DNA of 64,000 bases, taken from NCBI GenBank assembly GCA_019914945.1, contig CM034113.1, positions 3,018,850 through 3,082,849 of the forward strand, given 5' to 3'. Every line of letters starts with the position of its first letter. Position 1 is the stretch's first letter. The stretch comes from Typha latifolia (taxonomy: Eukaryota; Streptophyta; Magnoliopsida; Poales; Typhaceae). The notes beneath the pieces are model-generated. The model had not been told where the DNA came from. It ran no database searches and saw only the letters and a program-made list of their open reading frames with translations. Position numbers and translations under genes: made by a program. Positions 49,862-61,360 of this stretch are shown piece after piece.

Positions 49862-51208
49862 TCTTGAAGGGGCAATATGTATACGTGTCGTCATCGACAA
49901 GGAACTACGGCCTAGAGTTTATCTCCTAACAAGAGTAGGGAACAAGAGCCGGCTCCTGGTCAAGCGCTAGCTCTTGCACCAACTACTATTCCTAGTTCAG
50001 GATCAGAAACTGCTCCTACTCAAGCTCCTACTTCTATCTAGACTCCTACCCCTGCCCAAATCCCCACTCCTGCTCTAGTTCCTGCTATTACAGTGGTATT
50101 AGTGCTACAAACCCTTCTTCAGGCCATTGGAGGACAGTCATTGCAGACTCCGACTACATCGAAACTTTAAGAGGATTTTCTTCGAGAAGTACTATCCTCG
50201 GGCCTTAAAGAAGAAGAAACATGATGAGTTCTTTGAGCTGAGATAGGGAGGCATGTCTATGGTGGACTTTGAGGTGAGGTACACCAAGCTGTTGCAATTT
50301 GTTCCACATATAGTAGCGAGCGAGGAAGAGAAAGTTAGCTTCTTTGAGGGTAAGTTGCGGCCAGCCATCAGAGATAGGATATCACTATTCCAGTGTCAGA
50401 CACTTCCAGAAATGGTGTCTAAAGCACTCGTTGCCGAGAGAAACATTGGGGAGCTTCGCCAAGAACGAGAACAGCAGCATCAACAGAAGAAGTAGAGGAG
50501 GTACCAGGAGAAAAACAGAGGAGGTGGTTAGTCATCTGGACAGCTCTTGAGGGCCGGGAGTGGACCAAACCCTTCTAGCGGAGGTCCCAAACAAAGTCAG
50601 CTCAAAAATTGTATGAGGTGTGGACGTTCCTATTCGTCTAGTGTTGGGTGCAATGGAGTACCACGAAGCTGCTACAACTGTGGAAGACCCGGCCACTTAG
50701 CGAGAGATTGCAGAGCACCTCGCGAGGGATGGCATCTAACCTCTCAGTAGGATCAACAGCATCGACTGTCCCAGTCTGACACAGCGAACAATAGGCCTCT
50801 AGCAAGTAGCGGGAATCTAGGAGCGAGGCCAGAGAATAAAGGAAAAATTTATATTTTGACGCTGGAAGAGGTTAAGCACTCACCATTCGTGGTGCAAGGT
50901 ACATTATCTATTTCTTCTATACCAGCTAAAGTCCTTATAGACTCTGGAGCCTCACACTCTTTTGGTTCACCTGATTTTCTTTCCTTATTACCTATTGAAT
51001 CTGAGATTATGAAATTATATTTAGTAGTGACTACACCCATAGAGCAGACCATACTTTTAAATCTTACTTGCAGATCTTGTTTAGGAGATATAGATGATCA
51101 GAAACTTCTAATAGATCTTATTTGTCTAGACATGCATGATTTTGATGTTATACTAGGTATGGATTGGCTATCTGCATATCATACTATAGTAGATTGTAGA
51201 ATGAAAAG
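49862..51208 (+). pseudogene. Ty3 gag-protease, one frame with TAG stops
   Basis: A single plus-strand frame from about 50163 to 51208 encodes gag (FFEKYYPRALKKKKHDEFFE, then FEVRYTKLLQFVPHIV), two CCHC-type knuckles (CMRCGR...; CYNCGRPGHLARDC, about 50680-50715), and a protease with LIDSGASHSF (50935-50965) and VILGMDWLSAYH (51150-51185). No frameshift is seen. The only interruptions are four TAG codons at 50244, 50493, 50529 and 50748. N-terminal of this is a P- and T-rich stretch from about 49878. The element ends in the protease at 51208, where the Tekay-like element begins. RT and integrase are not found on this strand. Confidence 0.8.
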
Positions 51209-51252
51209 TATATTACCCACAACCCTAAACACGTGCATGGCACGAGCCCACA

Positions 51253-54200
51253 TAACTTTCCTTTTTTTCCAAAGCGAAACACACCATTCCAAGGTGAAAC
51301 TCTTAAGAATATTTTGTCCCCAACCTGAAACTCTAAATCACGCCTCCTATTATCAACATAACTTTTCTGTCTACTTTGTGCCACCTTTATACGTTCTCTA
51401 ATTGTCTTTATCTTCTCAACTGTAGCTTGCACTAGTATTGAGTTTTCAACCTTCTTTTCTCCAACTTCTTCCCAATCAATTGGTGATCTGCATTTTCTGC
51501 CATATAAAGCTTCATAGGGAGGCATACCAATGCTAGCATGATAGCTGTTATTATAAGCAAACTTTATCAATGGTAAATATTTGTCCCAACCCAATCCGAA
51601 ATCAATTACACATGCTCTCAACATATCCTCTAATGATTGAATAGTACGCTCAGGTTGACCATCTGTCTAAGGATGATAAGTTGTACTAAACTGTAGTTTT
51701 GTTCCAAAAGACTGATGGAACTGCTTCCAAAATCTGGACACAAAACGAGGATCTCTATCTGAAGTGATACTAACAGGAATTCCATGGTGAGCAAAAATTT
51801 CATCTCTAAACAAGATAGCTAATTTTTCCATTGAATCAGTAGTACTAACTAGTAAAAAGTATGCTGATTTGGTTAGTCTATCAATAATGACCCAAATTAC
51901 ATTCTTCCCTTTCTGTGTCTTTGGTAACCCTGTCAACAAATCCATATTAATATGTTCTCATTTCCATTCAGGAATCTGCAAATGTTGTAATGCGCCTGCA
52001 GGCCTCTCATGCTCAATCTTGACTTGCTGACAAGTCAAACACCTAGCCACAAATTCCCCAATATTTTTTTTCATCCCTTCCCACCAAAATTTTCTTTTCA
52101 ACTCATGATACATTTTTGTTTCCCCGGGGTGCATAGCATAAGCAAAAGTATGAGCTTCATTTAAAATTTCATTTCTAAGTCCTTCACAATTAGGAACATA
52201 TAATCTGCCTCTAAAACGTAGTATCCCGGTACAGTATATAGAGAAATCTGATTTACTAGAATTTTGTACTTGTTTCACAATTTGCATAGCCTTAATATCA
52301 GTCTTCTGAGATGCATTAATTTTATCTATCAATGTAGGTTTGATAGTGAATTGTGCTAGTAAACCGACTCCACTACCCTTAGGTCACAATTGGAACTTCT
52401 AGCCTTTGCAGATCCTTAAGTATCATAGTTTGTTGGGTAATTAAAAATGCTAGACTCCTAGCTAACTTCCTACTTAAGGTATCTGTAACAATATTTGTTT
52501 TACCTGTATGATAATTTATGGTACAATCATAATCTTGCACTAATTCCAACCATCTCATTTGCCGCAAATTAAGTTCTTTCTGAGTAAACAAATATTTAAG
52601 ACATTTATGATATGTAAAAATTTCACATTTTTCCCTATATAGTGTGGCCAAATTTTTAGGGCAAATACTACAGCAGCTAACTTCAAATCATGAGTAGGAT
52701 AATTCTGTTCATAATCTTTCAACTATCTAGATGCATATGCCACTACATTACCATTCTGCATTAAAACACAACCCAATCCCTTGCGTGAGGCATCACAATA
52801 CACTTGAAATCCTATTCCACTAGAAGGAATAATCAGAATTGGTGCACAAGTCAATCTTCTTTTTAATTCTTGAAAACTATTTTCACACTCTTCATTCCAC
52901 TCAAACCTTTGATTCTTTCGCGTCAACCTGGTAAGAGGCATAGCTATCTTTGCATATCCTTCTACAAACTTTCTATAATACCCAGCTAGACCATGAAAAC
53001 TACGCATTTCCGTGATATTAGTTGGTTGACTCCATTTCAGTATAGCATCTATTTTGGACTGATCCACACTGATCCATTCCTGTGATACTACATGTCCTAG
53101 GAAGACCACCTGATCTAGCCAGAACTCACATTTTGAAAATTTGGCAAATAACTTCTTTTCTCTCAAGATCTAGAGCATTAACCTCAAGTGATACTCATGT
53201 TGTTCCTCACTAGTTGAATATATTAGTATATCATCAATGAAAACTGTTATAAATTGATCCAAATAATGTTGGAAAACTCTATTCATCAGATCCATGAAAA
53301 CAGCTGGAGCATTGGTCAATCCAAATGGCATGACCAGAAACTCATAATGTCCATATCTAGTATGGAAAGCAGTTTTAGAAACATCCTCCTTGCTGACTTT
53401 TAATTGATGGTAACCAGTCCTCAAGTCTATTTTGGATAGTACTCTAGTTCCCCTTAACTGGTCAAACAAATCATCAATGCGATGTAAAAGATATTTATTT
53501 TTTATAGTCACTTGGTTCAGCTGTCTATAGTCTATAAACAGCCTGAGTGTCCCATCCTTCTTCTTAACAAAAAGAATAGGCGCTCCCTAAGGAGAGACAC
53601 TAGGTTTTATAAAGCCTTTCAGTAGTAGTTCTTCCAATTGTACCTTAAGTTCTTTCAATTCTATTGGTGCCATTCTGTAGGGGGCTTTAGAAATAGGTGC
53701 TAAATCAATTGAAAAGTTCACTTCTCTATTCGGGGGTAATCCGAGAAGATCATTTGGGAAAACATCAGGAAACTCTCTAACAACTCGGACATCTTCTAAT
53801 TTGATCTTTTTATTAGTATCTCTTGATAGGCTAGCTAAGACACCTATGCATCCTTTCTTTAATAATCTACAAGCTTCAAATGCAGAGATTATCTATAGAA
53901 TTGCTGGATTTATTGTCCTTAATTCTATATCCTGCCCCATCAGCTAAATTCATCACAATTTCTTTTCTATAGCAATCTATATTGGCATAATATGCAGCTA
54001 ACCAATCCATCCCCAAGATAACATCAAAATCTATCAACTCTAGTGGCAAAAGATCTACTTTGAACTCCCTATCCCCAAAACTAACTGTGCAAGATTTATA
54101 AGCATAATCAATAACAACTGTCTCTCATACTGGTGTGGCAATCAACAAAATATCCTCTAAAGGTTCCATTTGAATATCGGAATGGCAAGCAAAAGAACTT

Positions 54201-55582
54201 GAAATAAAGGAATGTGTGGCACCCGGATCAAATAAAATTCTTGCTATATGAGAAAATAAATTCAGAGTACCTGTGGCCACATCATTAGATGCCAAAGCGT
54301 CGTGCTCTATGATCGCGAAGATTCGGCCACCTCTAGACTTTCGACCAGGTTCAAAGGAACTTGCCCCACTAACTCCTCTGCCTCGACGGGCCGTAGCAAA
54401 TACCCTAAAAGGTGCAGTTCTAGAAGATGCTGCAGCAACCGTAACCGGGGCGGTGGCGGCACGTGGATAGTCACAATCGATATGATCAGGCTGCCCACAC
54501 TCATAGAACAAACGTGGGTTAGGGCAATCTCGAAGATGATGACCATATTTGCCATCTCTAAAGCAAGGACGACCTTGACTCGGCGGTCCCCTAGGAAATC
54601 CACTTCCTCTACCAACTGAGGACGACCCACTCACACTGACTTGAGACACTGCCTGGCTAAGTCCTCCAGATCCCCGTGAATTAGGTCGGTTAACAGATGA
54701 ATCAGTGCTAGAACTTCCCTGATAAGGATGGTAGGAAAGGCGACACTGTGACTGCGAAGGCAGTAGGCTCTGGCTTGCAAAAAGGACCCTAGAACTCCCA
54801 CCTCGCCCAGATTGGGTTTCAGATCGCCGAGCTTCCATAGCCCTCTTCTCCTGAATCACTCCCTCAAGTGTCATCGCCCTCTCCACTGTATCAGCATAAG
54901 GGATGAGGCCTGTTGCCTCCAAACTCTAACGTATAGCATAATTTAGCCCATACTTGAAACGTCGAGTTCTGGCTGCTTTATTTGGAACTTGATGGGTACA
55001 AAATGGGCTAAAGCATTGAATTTGACCTCGTATTCTGCCACCGTCATAGGAACTTGACATAAATGCAGAAATTCTTCTTCCATCTTTTCTTTCCTCTAGG
55101 CTAGGAAATGCTTTTGATCAAAGGCATCAAGAAATAATTCTCAAGTGCTGACTACGTCCCCTATCCTTGATTTTATCAGTCTCTCTATGGCTTTCCACCA
55201 TTGTTCCACCTCACCTCTGAGCATAAAGGCAGCTAAGGCTACCTTCTGCTGATCATTACATCCTAAAGTATCCAATATTTTCTCTATGTTCGATAACCAT
55301 CCACTGGCCTCCAGTAGATCAGCACCTCCACTGTAAATCGGGGGATTCAACTACATAAACTTATTTTTGGGTGATGCCCGCCGTAGGAGGTGGCTCAGAA
55401 CTCTTTGCTGATATGCTAGCTCCTCTACCTCGAAGGATTTCCTCAATAAGTCTTTCTTGACTGTCTAGAAGGCACGAAATAGGATCACGCTCCTCTACAT
55501 ATGGAGGAACTTCTGGGGTCTCAATAGAGGCCTCAGTTGTGGAAGTCACCATAGACAGTGAACCTCTGCGACGGGGTGGCAT
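51253..55582 (-). pseudogene. Tekay-like gag-pol remnant
   Basis: From 55582 on the minus strand: gag (MPPRRRGSLS; then NPPIYSGGADLLEASGWLSN and RGEVEQWWKAIE), gag C-terminus and knuckles (LFYECGQPDHIDCDYP, about 54510-54465), protease (ILFDPGATHSFIS, about 54225; usual DSGA reads DPGA). Then RT ([35 protein letters not shown], 53590-53210), RNase H ([16 protein letters not shown], near 52780), integrase zinc-binding region (MHPGETKMYHELKRKFWW and CLTCQQVK), and integrase core (WVIIDRLTKSAY, ITSDRDPRFVSRF; GMPPYEALYGRKCRSP). At least three frameshifts and several stops. RT retains the catalytic IDD. Confidence 0.85.
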
Positions 55583-55741
55583 CTTTCTGTGAAAATAGTC
55601 AAATTCATCAACTGATTAGTGATCAAGTAAAATTTTAAAATTTATCTCTTGCGTAACCCTAAGATTGCAATACTTCCCTAGACTCAAGGTGATAATGTAC
55701 AAAAGCTCTTGATGATATGCCGAATACTTAACAAACCTAGG

Positions 55742-55754
55742 CTCTGATACCACT
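55742..55754 (-). other. Primer-binding site of the Tekay-like element
   Basis: Exact TGGTATCAGAGCC on the minus strand, eight bases inside the LTR end, pairs with initiator-Met tRNA. Confidence 0.85.
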
Positions 55755-56679
55755 CTAAAATGTAACACTCACAACCCTAAACACGTGCATGGCACAAGCC
55801 CACATGGCACGTGCGTGGCATTTGACCATTTGCTTAGTTACTAACAATAAAATAAACCTATATCAACATCATAAATTTATTCACAACATCTAAATTAAGA
55901 ATAAAATAAGTTTAACTGTCAACAACACACGGATAACCCTATTTGGACCCCACATAGGCCACAACAAATCATCAAGAGATTTTCACCACAACATACACAC
56001 AACGGTGGTATATACATCATTATACAAATACAAAGTCACATGCTAGAATATAAGACAATGATAAAGACACACTTTGGAGAATGTTTACTAATACATCAAA
56101 TAAGATAACTCATCTAGCGCAAAACACTAACCACACACTACTCTTCACCCACTAGCAAGGTCTCTAAGGGAGTATCCTGTTCCACTCGCTCACTTGGTTT
56201 TTTAAAAAAGAAAAAACAAAGAGAGTCATGAGCTAAAGGCTCAGTGATTAGACCTTACCTCGAATCAATGATGCCAAATAGAGAGTAAATAATGTATTGG
56301 ATAATATGAATCAAAAAACAGCATAATACCATATATGAGCATGTATATATGTATTCTCAATGACATATATATGAATGAGATTAATTCTCATGAATGAGCA
56401 TATTATATACTCAACCAAAAATATATCACATGATGAAATCACTATATAACATCACCGAATATAATAACATATCATGTATAACAATTATAATCCAATGATA
56501 CTAGTCACATCAATGATGATGCATGATGCATGCCAACCACTAAATAATCGTATATGTTAGAGCCAGATATAATCCACATATTTCTCACTATCACAATCAT
56601 TCGTCTCAACTCTGAATATCATCAACCATGCTGGACTACGGTACCCGGCCTCAAACTCGATACACATCATGTCACAAGC

Positions 56680-56905
56680 TCAGAGCATACCCTATCATAC
56701 GCTAAGAGTATCTCTGTAGATAAATCATACCCTACGCTAAGGGTATCTCTGTAGATAAATTATACCCTGCCATATGCCAAGAGTATCTCAGAAGAAACTA
56801 TTCATACCCTACCCTACGCTAAGGGTATATCAATGATAGTTGTACCCTATCATACGCTAAGAGTACAACCATCAGCTATCACCACACTCTGCCATACGCT
56901 AAGAG
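56680..56905. repeat. Tandem array of short hairpin units
   Basis: Six units of about 35-50 bp, each with TACCC(T)..(C)TACGCTAAG(A/G)GTA. The strongest units (about 56731 and 56813) form TACCCT / AGGGTA stems around ACGCTA. Part of the long LTR; a weaker version (12475-12555) lies in the related LTR. Confidence 0.65.
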
Positions 56906-57958
56906 TATGTTCAGTACCAATCCGGACCAGATAATGTTCTAGCCATCACATCATATCACATCACATATATATGTATTTTTATGATTTCCTATACATGATA
57001 AATCATATGCATATATCCAGTACTGTAACAAATCATGCAACTCAGGAATTTAGGTGGTAAAAAAGCCAAGAGAAAAATAATGCAATGTCGACTCTAACTA
57101 TGTATTAACACATGTATACTTTTGCTAGTCTATCACATCCATACTCATGATAGAGATCATCCCGACATAAAACCATAATACTATAATCATCTTTATATAT
57201 CACCAATTTACTCATATCTCAGATCAGCCTAATCAAATGCATGATAAAAATATGCTTGACTGAAATCATCTCTATATAAAGTTATATAATCATGCTGGAG
57301 GCCAAAACATACGTGTACATAAGATATAATATATCTTAATTTGAGAAATGCGTCTAGGGGATAAGACTACTCACCACCATTACAAATACCAAATAACCAC
57401 TCGTTCACGTTGCTATGACAATGATCAAGCCTCGATAGCTAGGTCCATAAAGTCTTGAAGAGAGGGGCCGGGATCTGAGATTATTTATAACAAATAATGT
57501 CAGTCTTCCTATTCATTAAAATTAACCCGGCAAAAAGATAGTTTCTTGTTGTAATTATGTACTCTTAATCTCTATATTTGTTTTGTTATTTATTAACCAT
57601 AATTATATTATTTAATAGTGTATTTAAAATATAATTATCTATCTATTATTCTCCTTGATAATTAAGAAAATAAGAATTAAGTTACTGCAAATAATTACGT
57701 AAGAATATAAGTACAAAACCCTAATAATTATTATTACCTACCTAGGATTAAAATAGTAATTTATATTGTAGGTATTTTGCTAAACATGATATAATTAGAA
57801 TTATATACTAACAATGATATAATTATATTTAATTTATATAAATTAAATATATTAAATTAACTAAACTAATTGAATAATTAATAACATAATCAAATATAAT
57901 TAGAAATAAATAATGTGCATATATATATATATTTATATTTATATTTATATAAACAATA

Positions 57959-57987
57959 CATAGTGCTGGGCTCAGCCCAGCACTATG
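57959..57987. repeat. Perfect palindrome with 14-bp arms
   Basis: Arms CATAGTGCTGGGCT and AGCCCAGCACTATG with a single base between them. The related LTR has a decayed form at 13739-13765. Could form a cruciform or an RNA hairpin (inference). Confidence 0.8.
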
Positions 57988-58015
57988 CATAGCAGGGCGC
58001 TGTCCAAAATGAAAG

Positions 58016-58098
58016 AAGGGAAGAAGGAGGAGGAGAAGAAGAAGAAAAAGAAGAAGAAGAAGGAGAAGAAGAAGAAGAAGAAGGAGAAAGCAGAAGGA
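58016..58098. repeat. (GAA)n/(GGA)n tract
   Basis: About 80 bases of GAAGAA and GGAGAA triplets in the long LTR. Confidence 0.9.
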
Positions 58099-58165
58099 AG
58101 AAGAGGGTTACGCCATGGGGGAGGGGTGCGGTCGCTGGTGGCCACTTAGCAGTCGGCCTCTTCCT

Positions 58166-58896
58166 CTCTTATAAAAATTTCGACCTTGAAATTTACATAC
58201 CTTTAAATAATTCTGGATATTTGGATCATATCTCATCCTCATGTTCCCAAGATGCCTCTTCTACTGCGTGGTTTCTCCACAAGATTTTTACTAAAGGTAT
58301 AACTTTGGTTCTTAGTACTTTATCTCTCCTTGCAAGGACTTTCACAGTTTGCTCTGCATATGATAGGTTTTGTTGCAGCTGAACTGGTTCATAATGAATC
58401 ACGTGCGATGGATTCGATATATATTTTCTTAATACTAACACATGGAACACATTATTAATTTGTGCTAAGTCAGGGGGCTAAAGCTACTCTATAAGCTACA
58501 GGCCCCACTCGTCCAAGAATCTCATAAAATCCTATATACCTAGGACTTAACTTTCCTTTCTTTTCAAAGCGAAACACACCCTTCTAAAGTGAAACTCTTA
58601 AGAATACTTTGTCCCCAACTTGAAACTCCAAATCATGCCTCCTATTATCAGCATAACTTTTCTGTCTACTTTGTGCCACCTTCATACGTTCTCTAATTGT
58701 CTTTATCTTCTCAACTGTAGTTTGCACTAGTATTGAGTTTTCAACCTTCTTTTCTCCAACTTTTTCCCAATCAATTGGTGATCTGCATTTTCTGCCATAT
58801 AATGCTTCATAGGGAGGCATACCAATGCTTGCATGATAGCTGTTATTATAAGCAAACTCTATCAATGGTAAATATTTGTCCCAACTTAATCCAAAA
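58166..58896 (-). pseudogene. Integrase C-terminus and chromodomain of a second Tekay-like copy
   Basis: From 58865 on the minus strand: FAYNNSYHASIGMPPYEALY, RKCRSPIDWEKVGEKK, then the linker to the end with LRKYISNPSHVIHYEPVQL and a chromodomain of the type VKILWRNHAVEEASWEHEDE (about 58290-58230). It duplicates 51184-51624 at high identity, so it comes from a separate insertion of the same family. On the right it is cut at 58896 by a Sirevirus LTR; its remaining 5' part should lie beyond that element, outside the window. Confidence 0.8.
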
Positions 58897-59501
58897 TGAA
58901 AAAAACCCTAGACACAAGTATGTATCTAAATACTAGGTAATGATATCACTCATTCGCTTAAGTAAAAGTCCATAGAAATATTAAGAACAAAAGCAGAGAT
59001 GAACACCAAGATTTTAACGTGCAAAAACCCAAATGGGAAAAAACCACGGATCCAAACTCGAATCAAAACCAATCACTAGAATAGTAGTAGTTACAAGACT
59101 GACTCACAAAACAACCCGTCGATCCAAACGACTTTGTTCCTCTCAGTCTTGCTCGCTAGTACCCACGATTCACTGCTTCTCGTGATTGAAGTCCAACCTC
59201 AGTAACCCTCGAGATTGATCTTTCGTCTAGAAAGCCCTTAAAATGAAAGATTATGTATTGTAGATGAGTGGAACCTTGATAATTGAAGAACCGATGTAGT
59301 CTCAAGAAGTCTCTATCTGTGTGAACGCAGTACCCGCGTTCGAATGCGTTTGTGAACGCGGTGTGAACTCGACGGTTTTTCTCCAATAATCTTGCAAATT
59401 CTTCAAACCAGAGATATTCTAGACTTGTGTAAAGCTCATATACATGAAAAAATACACTTAGAATATTTTGTACATAATTGCCAACAAATAAAAACCTAAC
59501 A
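58897..59501 (-). repeat. 3' LTR of the Sirevirus
   Basis: 605 bp. The right border is set by the adjacent polypurine tract, the left border by comparison with the uninterrupted integrase copy at 51590. GCGTTC(A/G) motifs occur at about 59319-59370, for example CGCGTTCGAATGCG. Confidence 0.8.
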
Positions 59502-59842
59502 ATCTCCCCCTTTGGCAATTTGTGACAAAACACCTAGGTTACAAGATATTACAAAGACTTCAAATTGAGCAATCAACAAAACTAGAATATTTTGCACATC
59601 AATCCCTGCAAATAAACATATACCAATTCAAGATCAAGTGAAAATAACTTGAAATGAATAAACAATCCAAACACAAGTTATCAATAGAGCATATGTTCAA
59701 AAGTACTTAAACATACAAAGTTCACAATTTCTCCAAGCAAAGTTATAAGCAAGATTAGAAAGACAGAAAAACTCTAATAAACTCCCCCTATTACCATGCT
59801 CCCCCTACACACCTAGACACCTAGACACTCTCCCCCTTTTTG
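59502..59842 (-). promoter_or_regulatory. Multiple polypurine tracts (Sirevirus mPPT)
   Basis: On the minus strand four GGGGGAG-containing tracts: 59828-59842 (GGCAAAAAGGGGGAGAG), 59799-59807, 59781-59790, and 59502-59517 (CCAAAGGGGGAGAT) at the LTR border. Polypurine tracts prime plus-strand DNA synthesis. Several tracts ahead of the 3' LTR are a known Sirevirus trait. Confidence 0.8.
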
Positions 59843-59858
59843 CCACAAATGCCAAAGA

Positions 59859-60905
59859 CTAGGAACTCGGAGGAAATTGACGCTGAAGAATCGTCAACAC
59901 AGAGTCAAGGACAGTCCCCTGACGAGCTTGCTCAGCTCGTAAATCATTCACGGCCGAATGGAGATCCTGCACTTGAGTACTAAGCTGATCAAAATGGTTA
60001 GAGTACTGTGGTAACTCCCCCTCAGAGTGAGATGTGTCACCGTCAGAGCTATCATCAGAACTGTCGAGGTGCGAGGAGCGACCAGCGGCGGAAGAAGACG
60101 GCTTGAGAGGAGACGACTGGTCGTGAGCTTGACTCCGCTTAAGAGTAATCCGATCCAACGGCTTGTGCGAAGTAAGAGAAGGATCCAAAGCATCCACACG
60201 CACCCCACTCTGAGTGTAGAAATTTGTAATAAAGATGCCAAATGGTAACCCCTCACGAGGTGCTTCTTTCTGGGCAGCTGTGAGAATTGAATCATAGATC
60301 ACCGCAGCCAAATCAATAGAAACTCCAGTTAACATTGCATGAAGAAGGAATGCACGATCCAGACTAATACTGGAATGTCGAGTCTTGGGGGTGACGTTGT
60401 ACAGACAAAATAGGTGAAGCATGCGAGCCACTAGTGTCAGCTTCGCATGCGGCATCATGTTTCCCTTCCAACGTTCCCAATTGATCAGTACAGTGCCATC
60501 ATATTCATCGACATTAGGAAGTGAAGCAGACGTGGGGTACTGGAACTCACCATCAGGAAGACGAAGTTCAGCGCGAATAACATCTGAGTCCAAGTATACA
60601 GACACCCCACGAACAGTAGAACGAATGCAGCGTTCTAAAACTGTGGCATTACAAAAAAATTCTCAAACTTCCACGTAAGCAGTCCTACTCATCCGACACA
60701 CCGATAACCATCCTCGCTCAGTAAATATCTGTTCTATCCCCAAAGTAGAAAAATCGGAAATGACCACGGGTCGTTCATAGATAACAGGATGGGTGCCAAA
60801 ATTATGTTTGTATTGCCCTGCAGTCGTTGAAGTAGAAAACTTTGGAGCCGAAGTACGTGAGGAAGGCGGCCTAGGTTTCTTGGAAACTGCAGCTTTTCTA
60901 GGCAT
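59859..60905 (-). pseudogene. Extra 3' ORF of the Sirevirus, one in-frame stop
   Basis: A 348-codon frame from ATG 60905 (MPRKAAVSKKPRPPSS) to 59859, broken only by TGA at 60663-60665. It lies between pol and the 3' LTR, the position of the 'env-like' ORF in Sireviruses. No signal peptide or strong membrane helix is visible. The basic, S- and P-rich start is followed by a central part (RGWLSVC; NWERWKGNMMPHAKL; GVSIDLAAVIYDSI; GLPFGIFITNFYTQSG) of the kind abundant in plant genomes as 'putative plant transposon protein'. Then comes an S/D/E-rich linker and a C-terminal coiled-coil-like stretch (FDQLSTQVQDLHSAVNDLRA). Role unknown. Its own promoter seems to lie at 61361-61470. Confidence 0.7.
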
Positions 60906-61360
60906 TCTTGAAAAAGAAACAAGATGCAAGTTCAATACATGCCCAAAGCAACCAAAAAAATAGCAAGAAATCCAAAAAAATTCAAGAAACCATGAAGGCC
61001 CTAAATGAAATCCATCTTTCACTTGAAAACTCTAAGATATCACGTTCAATCACACAAGAAACATCAAGATAGTAACTTTAACGTGATCAAAACTTGAAAA
61101 CGCACGAAATCAATCAAGATCAAATGACTTAATTGAATAAAAAAATTGGAAAATTGATGGATGATCATACCTCGAAAAATTGAAGATAAACTCAGAAATT
61201 CGGCCGAAAGATGCTAGATCCGGAGGAGAACTACCCTCTAAAAGGGTTTGTAGTGAGAAATTTGATGAAAAATACCAAGATCTTGAAGATTTGAGAGGGA
61301 GAAAATGAAGGGTTTCTAGGGTTTGGAAGATGGAAGATGAAAACCCTTGGGTTCGGACGC

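Larger units (their letters stand above)
51209..58165 (-). mobile_element. Tekay-like chromovirus with one long LTR, 3' side deleted
   Basis: Minus-strand element. The 5' LTR is 55763 to about 58165 (plus-strand start TGTAACACTC). A perfect primer site TGGTATCAGAGCC lies just inside at about 55742-55754. gag-pol runs 55582-51253. The 3' LTR is reduced to about 40 bases (51209-51252), holding the LTR phrase 'CCCTAAACACGTGCATGGCA'. The junction to integrase at about 51250 shares 'TAACTTTCCT' with 58550, so a deletion by short homology removed the chromodomain end and most of the LTR. At 58165 the LTR also lacks its last ~460 bases compared with 11647-14394. Long LTRs and the chromodomain in the related piece fit the Tekay/Del lineage. 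Confidence 0.75.
55763..58165 (-). repeat. Long LTR of the Tekay-like element (truncated at the right)
   Basis: Starts TGTAACACTC on the plus strand, aligned with 11647-14394. On its right it adjoins the integrase and chromodomain end of another copy (58166-58896), so at its two sides it serves two element copies. Contains a tandem hairpin-like array (56680-56905), a GAA tract and a perfect palindrome at 57959-57987. Confidence 0.75.

Noticed and set aside
56680..56905. CRISPR-like spaced repeats
   Set aside because: Units are adjoining and diverged, spacers are not unique, and the host is a plant; it is an LTR-internal array.
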